Assembly: GCF_015776785.2 (NCBI RefSeq)
Contig: NZ_LFMD02000003.1
Span: 108,506 to 172,505, forward strand
Direction of reading: 5' to 3'
DNA from: Kitasatospora sp. SUK 42
GTDB lineage: Bacteria; Actinomycetota; Actinomycetes; Streptomycetales; Streptomycetaceae
DNA length: 64,000 nucleotides
Part shown: one piece after another, positions 1 through 8,167 of the stretch
Position numbering within the stretch: the first letter of the stretch is position 1
Layout of the letters: each line of letters starts with the position of its first letter
Notes under the pieces: generated by a model
The model's input: only the letters and a program-made list of their open reading frames with translations
Databases searched by the model: none
What the model was told of the DNA's origin: nothing
Made by a program: the position numbers and the translations under genes

Positions 1-150
1 GCAGCAGGGAGCCGACCGCCTGGGTGGCTTCGCCGGCGGTGGCACCGACCAGGGCGAGGAAGCCGAAGCCGAAGCCGAGCAGCAGGGTCAGCCGCAGGCG
101 CGGATCGGGCGGTACATGGACCAGAGGCACTGGCTGCCCTGGGCACCGGC
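1..150 (-). pseudogene. MFS drug-exporter fragment, cut by the window edge
   Basis: Read on the minus strand, this stretch encodes a hydrophobic segment (RLRLTLLLGFGFGFLALVGA followed by a Gly/Ala-rich turn). It looks like a transmembrane helix pair of a 14-helix MFS exporter of the EmrB/QacA type. The frame stays open to base 1. No matching N-terminal half lies upstream of it; the next gene on the right is a P450 on the other strand. It is therefore either the end of an exporter that continues outside the window, or a remnant. Assignment rests on the hydrophobic pattern only. Confidence 0.35.
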
Positions 151-1195
151 ATGCCGAAGGAGCCGGGGGTCCCGGCTCAGCGGGGACGCCCGGCTCCCCG
201 GGTTTCCGCACTCCTCGGCGTCCTCCGCGGCCAAACTGGAGCGCGTGCTGCCGTACCCGCTGCGGGAGGACGAGGTACACCGGGCCCAGCGGGCGATGCT
301 GATGCGGGAGTTCACCCCGAGGAAGATGGAGGCGCTGCGCCCCCGGGTGCAGGGCATCGTCGACGACGCCATCGACGCCATGCTCGCGGGCCCTCGTCCG
401 GCCGACCTCGTGGCCGCCTTCGCGACGCCGGTCGCGATCGGCGTCATCTGCGAGGTCCTCGGGGTGGACGCCGAGGAGGACCGCCAAGTGCTGCACGCAC
501 TGTGCCGCACCGTGGCGTCGCGCACCGCGCGGCCGGACGAGGCATCCCGGGCGCTGGACGCGCTGGAGAGCTATTTCCATCGCTTGGTGGAGGCACAACT
601 GCGCTCTCCGGGAAGGGGCGTGGTGGGCCGGGTGATGGTCGAGCGGATTCGGTCCGGAGAGCTGAGCCACCAGGATGCCGTGGCGACCACGCAGTTGCTG
701 TTCCACGCGGGCCACGGCACGCCCGCGTACACGATCGCCACCGCTGTGGCGGCGCTGTTCGCGCATCCGGAGCAACTGGCCGCCTTCCGTGCCACGGAGG
801 ACATCGCCGAGGCCGTGATGGAACTGCTCCGCTACACGACGGTCGCTCACAACGGCATGACTCGCGTCGCGACCGAGGACATCGTCATCGGCGTCACCCC
901 GGTCCGGGCCGGTGAAGGAGTGCTGATCCAACTGGACGCCGCCAATCGGGACCCGTCGGTCTTCCCTGCCCCGGACCGGCTCGACCTCGGCCGGCCGCCG
1001 TCGCCGAACCTGGCGCTCGGCCATGGGCCGCACCACTGCCTGGGCAGCGCATTGGCCCACGTCGAACTGCAGGTGGCCCTCGGCACCCTCTTCTGCCGAA
1101 TCCCCGCGCTGCGGCTCGCGGTGCCGGCGGCGGAGCTGTCGTTCAAGGACAACGAGAACCTCGTGGGCCTGCACACCCTGCCGGTGACCTGGTGA
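116..1195 (+). pseudogene. Cytochrome P450, 5'-truncated
   Basis: The 359-residue frame has the C-terminal four fifths of a bacterial class I P450: C-helix region near residue 65, I-helix AGHGT near 205, ExxR as ELLR near 240, and the heme loop LALGHGPHHCLG near 301 with its Cys ligand. The first recognisable P450 motif is the RLSGDARLPGFP region near residue 20. About 80 N-terminal residues, including the B-helix substrate region, are absent. The frame is open to the window edge but upstream codons read as a Glu/Ala/Gln-rich antisense of the exporter fragment, so the true 5' end appears lost at a recombination junction. Probably non-functional. Confidence 0.75.
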
Positions 1196-1259
1196 GCCGA
1201 AGACCGGTGACGCTTTCGTGGATCCCGACTGGTGCTACCGGCGCCTGCATGATGAGCCG

Positions 1260-1592
1260 CTCGTGCTCGGGGTGCACCTGGGCCGACTTCCTGCGTTCCC
1301 AGGCCGATGCACTGCTGGCCTGCGACTTCTTCGAGACTGTCACGCTGTCCGGGACCGCTTGTGCGTATTCACCGCGATCGAGCACGCCAACCGCCGGATC
1401 CGGATCCTGGGCGCAACCACCCACCCGACCGCGGCCTGGGTGGCCCAGACCGCAAAGAACCTCGTCATGGACATCGAGGACGCCGCTCCACATGTCCGTC
1501 CGAGCATCCGGGTGATCAGGAGCGTCCTGACCTTTGGCGGAGCCGCTCACATGGCTGATTTCCTCCGCGCTCTGTTCCTATCGGCACGGTAA
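1260..1592 (+). pseudogene. DDE integrase/transposase core remnant, frameshifted
   Basis: One frame encodes WADFLRSQADALLACDFFET. After about 15 codons the homology moves to the next frame with FTAIEHANRRIRILGATTHP followed by a WVAQTAKNLVMD segment. Together they match the catalytic core typical of integrase-like transposases (DFF, then IEHxxRR, then THPT). The frameshift, the loss of both ends and the absence of terminal repeats mark it as dead. It sits immediately behind the truncated P450, consistent with transposon-associated damage. Confidence 0.65.
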
Positions 1593-1646
1593 AGCACCAA
1601 TACTGGCGGGACGGTCGGCAAGACCCGTGACGAGGAGGCGTGCGGT

Positions 1647-2561
1647 ATGACGCATGCGCAGGACGCCGACCCGGCGGAGCCCACGACCGCCGAGGCAGGC
1701 ACACCGGCCACGCCCGGCCTCGGGGGCCGGACTCCGTTCGACGACGTGTACGACCAGCCGGACCCCCGGGCCTTCTTCCGGACGTTCAGGCCCCTGGAGT
1801 ACCAGACGCCGCACCACGCGCAGGGCGTCTTCCGCCGGATGACCGCAGCCCTCGGGCAGCGACTTCGCGCCGGGCGGCCGGTCACCGTACTGGACATCTG
1901 CTGCTCCTACGGCATCAACGCCGCGCTGCTCAACCACGACCTGACCCTGGACGACCTGTACGCCCACTACACGTCCCCGCAGGCGGCGGCGCTCACGACC
2001 GCCGAGCTGACCGCATGGGACCGGTCCTACTACGCGGCCCACCGACGCCCGGACGCCGCCCGCGTGATCGGGCTCGACATCGCCACGAACGCGGTCTCGT
2101 ACGCGCGTGCCGTCGGCATCCTGGACGACGCCTTCGACGAGAACCTGGAGACCGCGCCGCCCTCGGCCGCACTGCTCGGGGCCGTGCGGAACACGGACCT
2201 GATCACCATCACGGGCGGGGCCAGCTTCCTCACCCCGCGCACCTTCCAGCCGCTCCTGGCCAACGCCGACGGCCCTGTGTGGGTCGCCGCGTTCGTGCTG
2301 CGCACGGGCTCGTACCAGGAGATCGCCGAGGGGCTGGCTCCGTACGGCTTGATCACCCAGAAGGACCCTGCGCACACCTTTCCGCAACGCCGCTTCACCA
2401 GTGCGCGTGAGCAGCAGTACGCCGTCGAAGCGGTGACCGCGGCCGGGGAGGACCCTCGGGGCAAGGAGAGCGAGGGCTACTTCCACACCACACTGCACGT
2501 GTCACGCCGAGCAGAAGACGTGTCGGGATTCCCGCTCATCTCGCCCGCAGAAGACGCCTGA
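1647..2561 (+). CDS. Class I SAM-dependent methyltransferase-like protein
   Basis: This 304-residue protein has a motif-I-like segment VTVLDICCSYGINAALL near residues 75-90, an acidic IGLDIATN segment near 137, and a TDLITITGGASF strand near 185, as expected of a Rossmann methyltransferase fold. The first 40 residues are Pro/Ala-rich and probably disordered. A GAGGAGG ribosome-binding site lies 8 bases before the ATG. It is the only intact gene in the left-hand debris field, just upstream of a broken aminotransferase with which it was probably co-transcribed. Substrate unknown. The Cys-Cys in motif I is unusual, so the fold is inferred rather than certain. Confidence 0.65.
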   Translation: MTHAQDADPAEPTTAEAGTPATPGLGGRTPFDDVYDQPDPRAFFRTFRPLEYQTPHHAQGVFRRMTAALGQRLRAGRPVTVLDICCSYGINAALLNHDLTLDDLYAHYTSPQAAALTTAELTAWDRSYYAAHRRPDAARVIGLDIATNAVSYARAVGILDDAFDENLETAPPSAALLGAVRNTDLITITGGASFLTPRTFQPLLANADGPVWVAAFVLRTGSYQEIAEGLAPYGLITQKDPAHTFPQRRFTSAREQQYAVEAVTAAGEDPRGKESEGYFHTTLHVSRRAEDVSGFPLISPAEDA

Positions 2562-2614
2562 ACCGGGCCAGGCGACCAACCGGCCACAACACGCTGCGAG
2601 AAAAGGGGAGTTGG

Positions 2615-3494
2615 GTGCCACAACCTGCCGCACGTCTACTGCTCACAGACGACTACCTGTTCTCGTTCATCGACCGGGTACGGGCACTCGCGGACCAAGC
2701 CGGTGTGGCCCCCGTCCCGTTGGGGGTGGGCGACTGCGACCTGCCCACCCCACCGCACATCGTGGAGGCGATGCGCAGGTCCGTACAGGACCCGGAGCTG
2801 CACCGCTACCCGCCCTATAGCGGCACGGCCTAGCTACGAGAAGCGGCCGCCGCCTTCCTGGCACGGCGCTTCTCCGTGCGGGCGGACCCGGACTCGGAAG
2901 TACTCGTCACGCTCGGCAGCAAGGAGGCTATGGCGCACCTCGCGCTGGCCTATGTGAACCCGGGTGACGTGGTGCTGGTGCCCGACCCGGCCTATCCGGT
3001 GTACGAGACATGGGCACGCTTCTATCGAATTCCACTCGCTGTCCAAGGCGTACAACATGCCGGGCTGGCGGGTGGGCTTCGCAGCAGGCAACGCGTCGGC
3101 CGTCAATGCCCTACGTACGGTCAAGACGCACACCGATTCCGGTACGTTCGCGGCGATCCAGCACGCCGCCGTCGCTGCCCTGGGCGACACCGCCGGATAC
3201 CCCGAGCACCTGCGGAACACCTACCGTACCCGGATGCACCTACTGTGCGACGGCCTCGAACGGGCCGGCCTCGACGTCCTACGACCCGACGCCACCTTCT
3301 ACTGCCTCGTGCGCTGCCCGCCGGGCTACAGCAGCGAGGCGTTCGCGAAGCGGCTGCTGGAGGACGCGGCGGTGCTTGGCATCCCGGCCACAGGGTTCGG
3401 GCCGGGCGGCGAAGGCTACGTACGGCTGACCGTGTGCGCGGACACCGCGTCGATCGAAGAGGCCGTACGGCGGATCGGCGCGGTCATCTGGTGA
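2615..3494 (+). pseudogene. Class I/II PLP aminotransferase, pseudogene
   Basis: A GTG with a good AGGGGAG site starts an aminotransferase (LLTDDYLFSFIDRVRAL, then LGVGDCDLPTPPHIVEAM). An in-frame TAG at 2831-2833 interrupts it right after YPPYSGTA. The same frame continues as LREAAAAFLARRFSVRAD and VLVTLGSKEAMAHLALAY through VPDPAYPVYETWARFYR. About 130 residues are then missing, and the remainder, containing the PLP lysine motif FHSLSKAYNMPGWRVGF, resumes in another frame to base 3494. The stop codon and the frame-changing internal deletion are two independent lesions. Family resemblance is to DapL/aspartate aminotransferase-type enzymes. Confidence 0.8.
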
Positions 3495-3539
3495 CCGTCC
3501 GACCGAAGCAAGTGAGACCAGGACTTGACTGATACCCGT

Positions 3540-3900
3540 GCATGACGAAGGCCCCGACTGCGATGCGGTCGGGGCGCCGGCCACCGTGAACGCACGGATG
3601 CCCCAAAGAGGTCGGCCGCGTAGGACGCGCACGCGACTGGGACATGGACCTTGGTGTCGTCCGGCTCGGCGACCCGGAGCAGTTCCCTTGGGCTTGCCCG
3701 GCCCGAGCCCGGACCGTCTGCGCAGCGCCCTCTCCTTGACCAGACCGCCGCTGGACAGCGGCGTCGGGGAGTCCGTCGAGTTCATCCCGAGACGCCCCTT
3801 GAGTTCGGCGTTCGTTCTCCTCTCGCAGCTCGGTGATCTCGGCCCGAACTACCGCCAGATCCGCCCGAAGCCGCTCCCCCACGCGGAATCGGCTCGTCAA
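3540..3900 (-). pseudogene. IS66-family transposase N-terminal remnant
   Basis: Three different minus-strand frames read in succession as parts of an IS66 transposase: a coiled-coil start (AVVRAEITELREENER), then MNSTDSPTPLSSGGLVKER and RRSGLGPGKPKG, then LLRVAEPDDTKVHVPVACAS with a following AADLFGA. These correspond to the leucine-zipper, the NSxxSPxPPSSxG linker and the Cys-rich region of the family, although the Cys pair is degraded. At least two frameshifts separate them and the catalytic domain is absent. Confidence 0.6.
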
Positions 3901-3942
3901 ACCTGTCGATGACGGCCGCCAGTTGCTCGTCCGCTTCGCGAA

Positions 3943-4335
3943 CTACGCCGAGCTTCCAGCACGTTCCAGCTGCCCTACGCGTGCTTCGAGTTCGGCGGGT
4001 AGGTACCAGCCTTCAGTGTCGGGTGTCATGTGGAGACGGGCTTTGAGACCGAGGTGGAGCTGGCGGCGGTGTTCCTGGTCGGCCTGGTTCCAGGCGTCGG
4101 CGAAGGTCTGGCCGGTTTCGACGTCGACCCACTTGGCGGGGTGTTGTGGGAGGGCGGCGAGGCGGCGGCGTTCGTCGACGAGGACTTCGAGGGCTTCGGA
4201 GTATTCGTCGTCGCCGCCGGGGTAGTCGAACAGGTTGCGGCGCTTCTCCTCACGCAGGTCTCTCATGGCCTGGGTGACGTGGTTGAGCTGTTGGGGCAAT
4301 GAACGAATCGACCTGCTTTCGACAACTCTCGACAT
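3943..4335 (-). pseudogene. Large serine recombinase, C-terminal fragment
   Basis: The 130-residue frame carries an end-domain typical of phage-type serine integrases: a charged helical stretch (AMRDLREEKRRNLFDYPGGD), then ETGQTFADAWNQADQEHRRQ and a GLKARLHMTP strand, ending in a PAELEARVGQLERAG helix. The catalytic serine domain and most of the coiled coil are missing upstream, where bases 4336-4588 contain no homologous sequence. It abuts the IS66-like remnant. This marks an old integration or excision edge beside the polyketide cluster. Confidence 0.55.
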
Positions 4336-4588
4336 CGCCGCCAGGCCAACAGGTCCACATCGAGCGGGCGAGGGACCGAGCCGGTGCCTCCGTCCACGCC
4401 CCGGAGAATCACGCCGGGTCGTTCACACCGCCGTTGCTCCCGCCGCAGCGAAGTCCCTGGCCCGGCGCCGATCGGGTGTCCAGTTCGGTCTTGTCGGGGC
4501 ACCGCGCCGCCCGGCGTGCTGTCAGGGCGGGGTGGTGCCGCCGCCGATGACCGTCGGGGGGTGCGGCCGTCGGGTGTGGCGAGGGCCG
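4336..4588. other. Non-coding boundary between debris and PKS cluster
   Basis: No frame here shows family-like sequence and none has a convincing ribosome-binding site. It separates the serine-recombinase tail from the stop codon of the ACP gene and is the probable left border of the biosynthetic cluster. Confidence 0.4.
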
Positions 4589-4852
4589 TCAGGCGGAGGG
4601 AGACCGAGCCAGGAGGCGGTTGACGAGCGTGGTGAGCTCGGCGGGGGTCCTGACGGCGGCGAACTCATCCTCCTCGGTGTCTATGCCGAACTCGCGCTTC
4701 AGCCTGCTGAGCGTCTCCAGCAGGGCCAGCGAGTCGTAGCCCAGGACGGCGAAGTCGAGCTCCTCGGGCTGGTCGGTGGGCTCCAGGGGGTCACCCTCGC
4801 CGGCGCACTCGTGCAGGATCGCCAGGAGCCGGTCGGTGGTCAGCTGGGTCAT
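4589..4852 (-). CDS. Acyl carrier protein of the type II PKS
   Basis: This 87-residue protein carries the growing polyketide on a phosphopantetheine arm. The attachment serine lies in LGYDSLALLE near residue 41, followed by the expected acidic helix II and the FGIDTEEDEF segment. Length is normal for a type II ACP. The ATG follows a GGAGAAGAG site by 4 bases and lies 17 bases after the KS-beta stop, so it is the third gene of a KS-alpha/KS-beta/ACP operon. A separate holo-ACP synthase is not seen in the window. Confidence 0.95.
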   Translation of the reverse strand: MTQLTTDRLLAILHECAGEGDPLEPTDQPEELDFAVLGYDSLALLETLSRLKREFGIDTEEDEFAAVRTPAELTTLVNRLLARSPSA

Positions 4853-4869
4853 GGTGGTCTCTTCTCCGG

Positions 4870-6126
4870 TCACGGTTGGGTGGGATCGGACGGGGGCCCG
4901 CCGGGTCCGGCCACGACCAGAGCCGAGTTGAACCCGCCGTGTCCGCGGGCGAGGATCAGCGCCGTACTCAGCGGGCCCCGGCGCGGGCTCGTCACCAGGT
5001 CGAGGGTGTGATCGGGCAGCGGCCGGGCGACGTTGACGGTCGGGGGGATGACGCCGTCGCGCAGGGCCAGTAGCGCCGTGGCCACGTCGAGCGCGGGGCC
5101 ACCCGAACTCAGCCGCCCGGTCATGGTCTTGGGGGCGGTGACCGGTACGCCGTACGGGCCGAAGAGGCTGCGCAGGGCTTCGGCCTCGACCGCGTCCTCC
5201 GCCCGGGTGCCGGCCGCGTCGGCGAAGACCACGCTGATGTCGCCGGGCCGCAGCCCGGCGTCGTCGAGGGCCGCTCGGGCGGCGCGCAGCAGGTTCGCGC
5301 GCCGGCCGGAGTCCGGCGGCGGGTCGAAGGTGGACGCGTAGCCGGTGATCCGGCCGTACCAGCGGCCGTCGTCCAGGGCTCCCCGCGCGCGGGCCGCGTC
5401 CTCGCGCTCCAGGACGAGCAACGCGCCGCCCTCGCCCGGCACGTAGCCGTCGGCCTCGGGGTCGAAGGGGCGGTAGGCCCGGGTGGGGTCGGTCCGCCGG
5501 CTCATCCGGGCGGTGCTGAGCTGGGCCACCCAGCCCCAGGGGCAGGGGGATCCGTCCACCGCGCCGGCGAGGACCATCCGCTGGCCGCGGCGCAGGTCGC
5601 GGCGGGCCTGGCCCAGGGCGTCGAGGCCGCCGGCCTGTTCGGTGACCAGCACGCCGGCGGGGCCGCGCAGCCCGTGCCGGATGGAGATCTGTCCGGTGTT
5701 GACGGCGTAGAACCAGGCGAAGGACTGGTAGGCGCTGACGTATTCGGGGCCGCGCCCCCACAGGTTCTCCAGCTCCCGGTGGCCGAACTCGAACCCGCCC
5801 GCGGAGGCGGCGGTGACGACTCCGACCCCGTACTCGGGCAGGGCGGCCGGATCGACCCCGGCGTCGGCGAGCGCCCAGTCGGAGGCGACCAGCGCCATCC
5901 TGGTCATGTGGTCGGTCTGCGGCAGGAGCCGGCTGGACAGGTGCTCCTCCGGGACGAACCGGGGGACCTCGCCGGCGAGCCGGCTGGGGTAGCGGTCGGC
6001 GTCGAAGCGGGTGACAGGGCCGATCGCCGAGGCGCCGTCCAGGGTGTTCGTCCAGTGCTCGTCACGGCCCAGGCCCGTCGGGGCCAGCACGCCCATCCCG
6101 GTGACGACCGGGTCGGCCCCGCTCAC
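4870..6126 (-). CDS. KS-beta / chain-length factor
   Basis: The 418-residue ketosynthase homologue has the thiolase fold, but the active-site Cys is replaced by Gln in [13 protein letters not shown] (about residue 160). This is the hallmark of the chain-length factor, which pairs with KS-alpha and sets chain length. The later AAGT and LSSGGPA segments replace the catalytic His motifs of an active KS. The GTG start overlaps the KS-alpha stop in GTGA, so the two are translationally coupled and probably made in equal amounts. Chain length cannot be read reliably from sequence by eye. Confidence 0.95.
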   Translation of the reverse strand: MSGADPVVTGMGVLAPTGLGRDEHWTNTLDGASAIGPVTRFDADRYPSRLAGEVPRFVPEEHLSSRLLPQTDHMTRMALVASDWALADAGVDPAALPEYGVGVVTAASAGGFEFGHRELENLWGRGPEYVSAYQSFAWFYAVNTGQISIRHGLRGPAGVLVTEQAGGLDALGQARRDLRRGQRMVLAGAVDGSPCPWGWVAQLSTARMSRRTDPTRAYRPFDPEADGYVPGEGGALLVLEREDAARARGALDDGRWYGRITGYASTFDPPPDSGRRANLLRAARAALDDAGLRPGDISVVFADAAGTRAEDAVEAEALRSLFGPYGVPVTAPKTMTGRLSSGGPALDVATALLALRDGVIPPTVNVARPLPDHTLDLVTSPRRGPLSTALILARGHGGFNSALVVAGPGGPPSDPTQP

Positions 6127-7415
6127 GCGGCGGCCCGTCCCCGGCTGCCGGGCTCGGTCAGCACCATGGCGCTCTGGAAGCCGCCGAAGCCGCTGCCGAC
6201 CGTGAGGACGTCGGACACGGCCACCGAACGGGCCTCCAACGGCACGTAGTCGAGGTCGCACTCCGGGTCGGGCTCGCGCAGGTTGGCGGTGGGCGGCACC
6301 ACGCCGTGCCGGATGGCGAGGGCGCAGGCGGCGATCTCCAGGGAGCCGATGGCGCCCAGCGAGTGACCGATCATGGACTTGATGCTGCTGACCGGGGTGC
6401 GGCGGGCGTGCTCGCCGAGGCTGAGCTTGAAGGCCGCGGTCTCGTGCCGGTCGTTCTGGCGGGTGCCCGAGCCGTGGGCGTTGACGTAGTCGATCTCCGA
6501 CGGGTCGGTCCGGGCCTCCGCCAGTGCCGCCCGGATCGCCTCCGCCATCTCCCGTCCGTCGGGGGACAGTCCGGTCATGTGGAAGGCGTTGCAGCGGGCC
6601 GCGAACCCGGCGATCTCGGCGTAGACCTCGGCGCCCCGGCGGCGGGCGTGCTCCCGCTCCTCCAGAACGAAGACCGCGGCGCCCTCGCCGAGGACGAAGC
6701 CGCGCCGGGTGCGGTCGAAGGGCCGGGACGCCTCGGCCGGCCGGTCGTTGTAGGGGCTGGTCGCCTTGATGGCGTCGAAACAGGCCACGGTGATGGGCGA
6801 GATGGGGGCCTCGGTGGCGCCGGCCACCATCACGTCGGCGGTGCCGTCCACGATGAGGTCGGCGGCCCGGCCGACCGCGTCCAGGCCGGAGGTGCAGCCG
6901 GTCGACACCAGGGACACGGGGCCCTCCGCCGCGATGCGGTCGTGCGCGACCTCCGCGGCGATCGAACTGGGGACGAAGTAGTCGAACAGGTGTGGCACCG
7001 CGTAGGTGTGGTCGACCAGCCACCGGCTCCCGCTGTCGCTGACGACGACGTACTCGTTCTCCAGACTGGTGGTGCAGCCGACGGCACTGCCGATGACGAC
7101 GCCGACCCGGGAACGGTCCAGGGCATCCGGGTCGATGCCGCTGTCCTGGATTCCTTCGCGGGCGGCGACGACGGCGAATTGCGCGGCCCGGTCCATCCGC
7201 CGGATCTGCCGGGGCGTGAGCCCTTCCGCCGCCGGGTCGAAATCGCATTCCGCCGCCATTCGGGACCGGAACGGCGAGGGGTCGAACGCGGTGATGGTGC
7301 GGGTGGCGGTCCGACCGGACGTCAGCAGCTCCCAGAACGGCTTCACACCGATCGCACCAGGTGCCACGATCCCGATTCCGGTGATGACCGCGCGGCGATT
7401 CTCCGGCGCTCTCAT
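6123..7415 (-). CDS. KS-alpha ketosynthase of the type II PKS
   Basis: The 430-residue protein catalyses decarboxylative Claisen condensations with the KS-beta partner and ACP. The catalytic Cys is in [10 protein letters not shown] (about residue 169), and the two His motifs are NAHGSGT and SMIGHSLGA near residues 310 and 346. Length is normal. A GGGAGGGG site precedes the ATG. It is the first gene of the minimal PKS operon, transcribed away from the SARP gene. A candidate SARP operator (7517-7548) lies about 100 bases upstream. Confidence 0.97.
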   Translation of the reverse strand: MRAPENRRAVITGIGIVAPGAIGVKPFWELLTSGRTATRTITAFDPSPFRSRMAAECDFDPAAEGLTPRQIRRMDRAAQFAVVAAREGIQDSGIDPDALDRSRVGVVIGSAVGCTTSLENEYVVVSDSGSRWLVDHTYAVPHLFDYFVPSSIAAEVAHDRIAAEGPVSLVSTGCTSGLDAVGRAADLIVDGTADVMVAGATEAPISPITVACFDAIKATSPYNDRPAEASRPFDRTRRGFVLGEGAAVFVLEEREHARRRGAEVYAEIAGFAARCNAFHMTGLSPDGREMAEAIRAALAEARTDPSEIDYVNAHGSGTRQNDRHETAAFKLSLGEHARRTPVSSIKSMIGHSLGAIGSLEIAACALAIRHGVVPPTANLREPDPECDLDYVPLEARSVAVSDVLTVGSGFGGFQSAMVLTEPGSRGRAAA

Positions 7416-7516
7416 TCCGCCCCTCCCTTTACCTTCGGTCGTTCATCCGCATTCTCTGCTCCGGTCCCGACGCTGCGGATCTCCGGGCCGGCGTCAGCGG
7501 TAATGTCCACGGAGGG

Positions 7517-7548
7517 ATCGTGCGCGGACCGGCTCGCATTCGGCTCAA
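7517..7548 (-). promoter_or_regulatory. SARP operator and -10 of the minimal PKS operon
   Basis: On the minus strand, heptads TTGAGCC (7548-7542) and GCGAGCC (7537-7531) lie at 11-bp period, followed after exactly 8 bases by CACGAT (7522-7517), a -10-like hexamer. This is the SARP operator geometry known for DnrI and ActII-ORF4. It implies a leader of about 95 bases before the KS-alpha ATG. Confidence 0.65.
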
Positions 7549-8022
7549 TGGCCCGTGGAGGGTCGTCAGGGGGCCCGGCGGCGGCTCCGGAAGCGGCCCT
7601 GACGTCCGATCCGGTCGTCCGGTGGGACGCTCCCCCGTTCGAATCCCGCTGGAGGACCACTCGAACAGGCGGGCACACGAGGCCCGTTGGCCGGAGACTA
7701 CGCCTGCGCGGCGATGCGGCCCGGGGCCGGGAAGGCGGTGCCCACGCCGGTCGTGGCGGGTGGCGGACGTGGCGGTGGCGGCGGGAAGGGATCGCTCGGC
7801 GTTCGAACTGTCGACCCCTGCCGAAGGACGGAACCCACGAGCTGGCGAGCACCGAGCGGCGACCGCGGCCGCGCGCCCGCCGGATCGAATATCCGCCACC
7901 GCCTGATCGGTTGGACTTTACGGGAACTTTTCCTTCGACAGGAAATACCAAACCAGACAAACGGGACATCTAGCCCTTTTGTCAGCGATTCCGCCCGTCA
8001 CCTCCGGGCCCGCTGCCCGTCA
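7549..8022. other. Divergent intergenic region, no gene seen
   Basis: Frames exist on both strands here but their products are Arg/Pro/Gly-rich shadows with no domain. The segment 7905-7990 is noticeably less GC-rich than its surroundings, as expected of a promoter region between the PKS operon and the SARP gene. Confidence 0.4.
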
Positions 8023-8051
8023 TTGACCAGGTGTATTCAAGGACTTACGGT
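8023..8051 (+). promoter_or_regulatory. Candidate vegetative promoter of the SARP gene
   Basis: TTGACC (8023-8028) and TACGGT (8046-8051) are separated by 17 bases, a good fit to a housekeeping-sigma promoter, about 117 bases before the TTG start at 8168. Unlike the structural genes, no TCGAGNN heptads lie at the SARP spacing before this -10, so the regulator does not appear to control itself through that architecture. Confidence 0.5.
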
Positions 8052-8167
8052 GAAGTCACGACGATCACCTGATGATGAGGTGCGTGCTCGATCTCATCCG
8101 GAGCGCCCCCAACCCTCCGCTTCGAGCACGACAAGATGCCAGGACCCACCTGAACAGGAGGAACATC

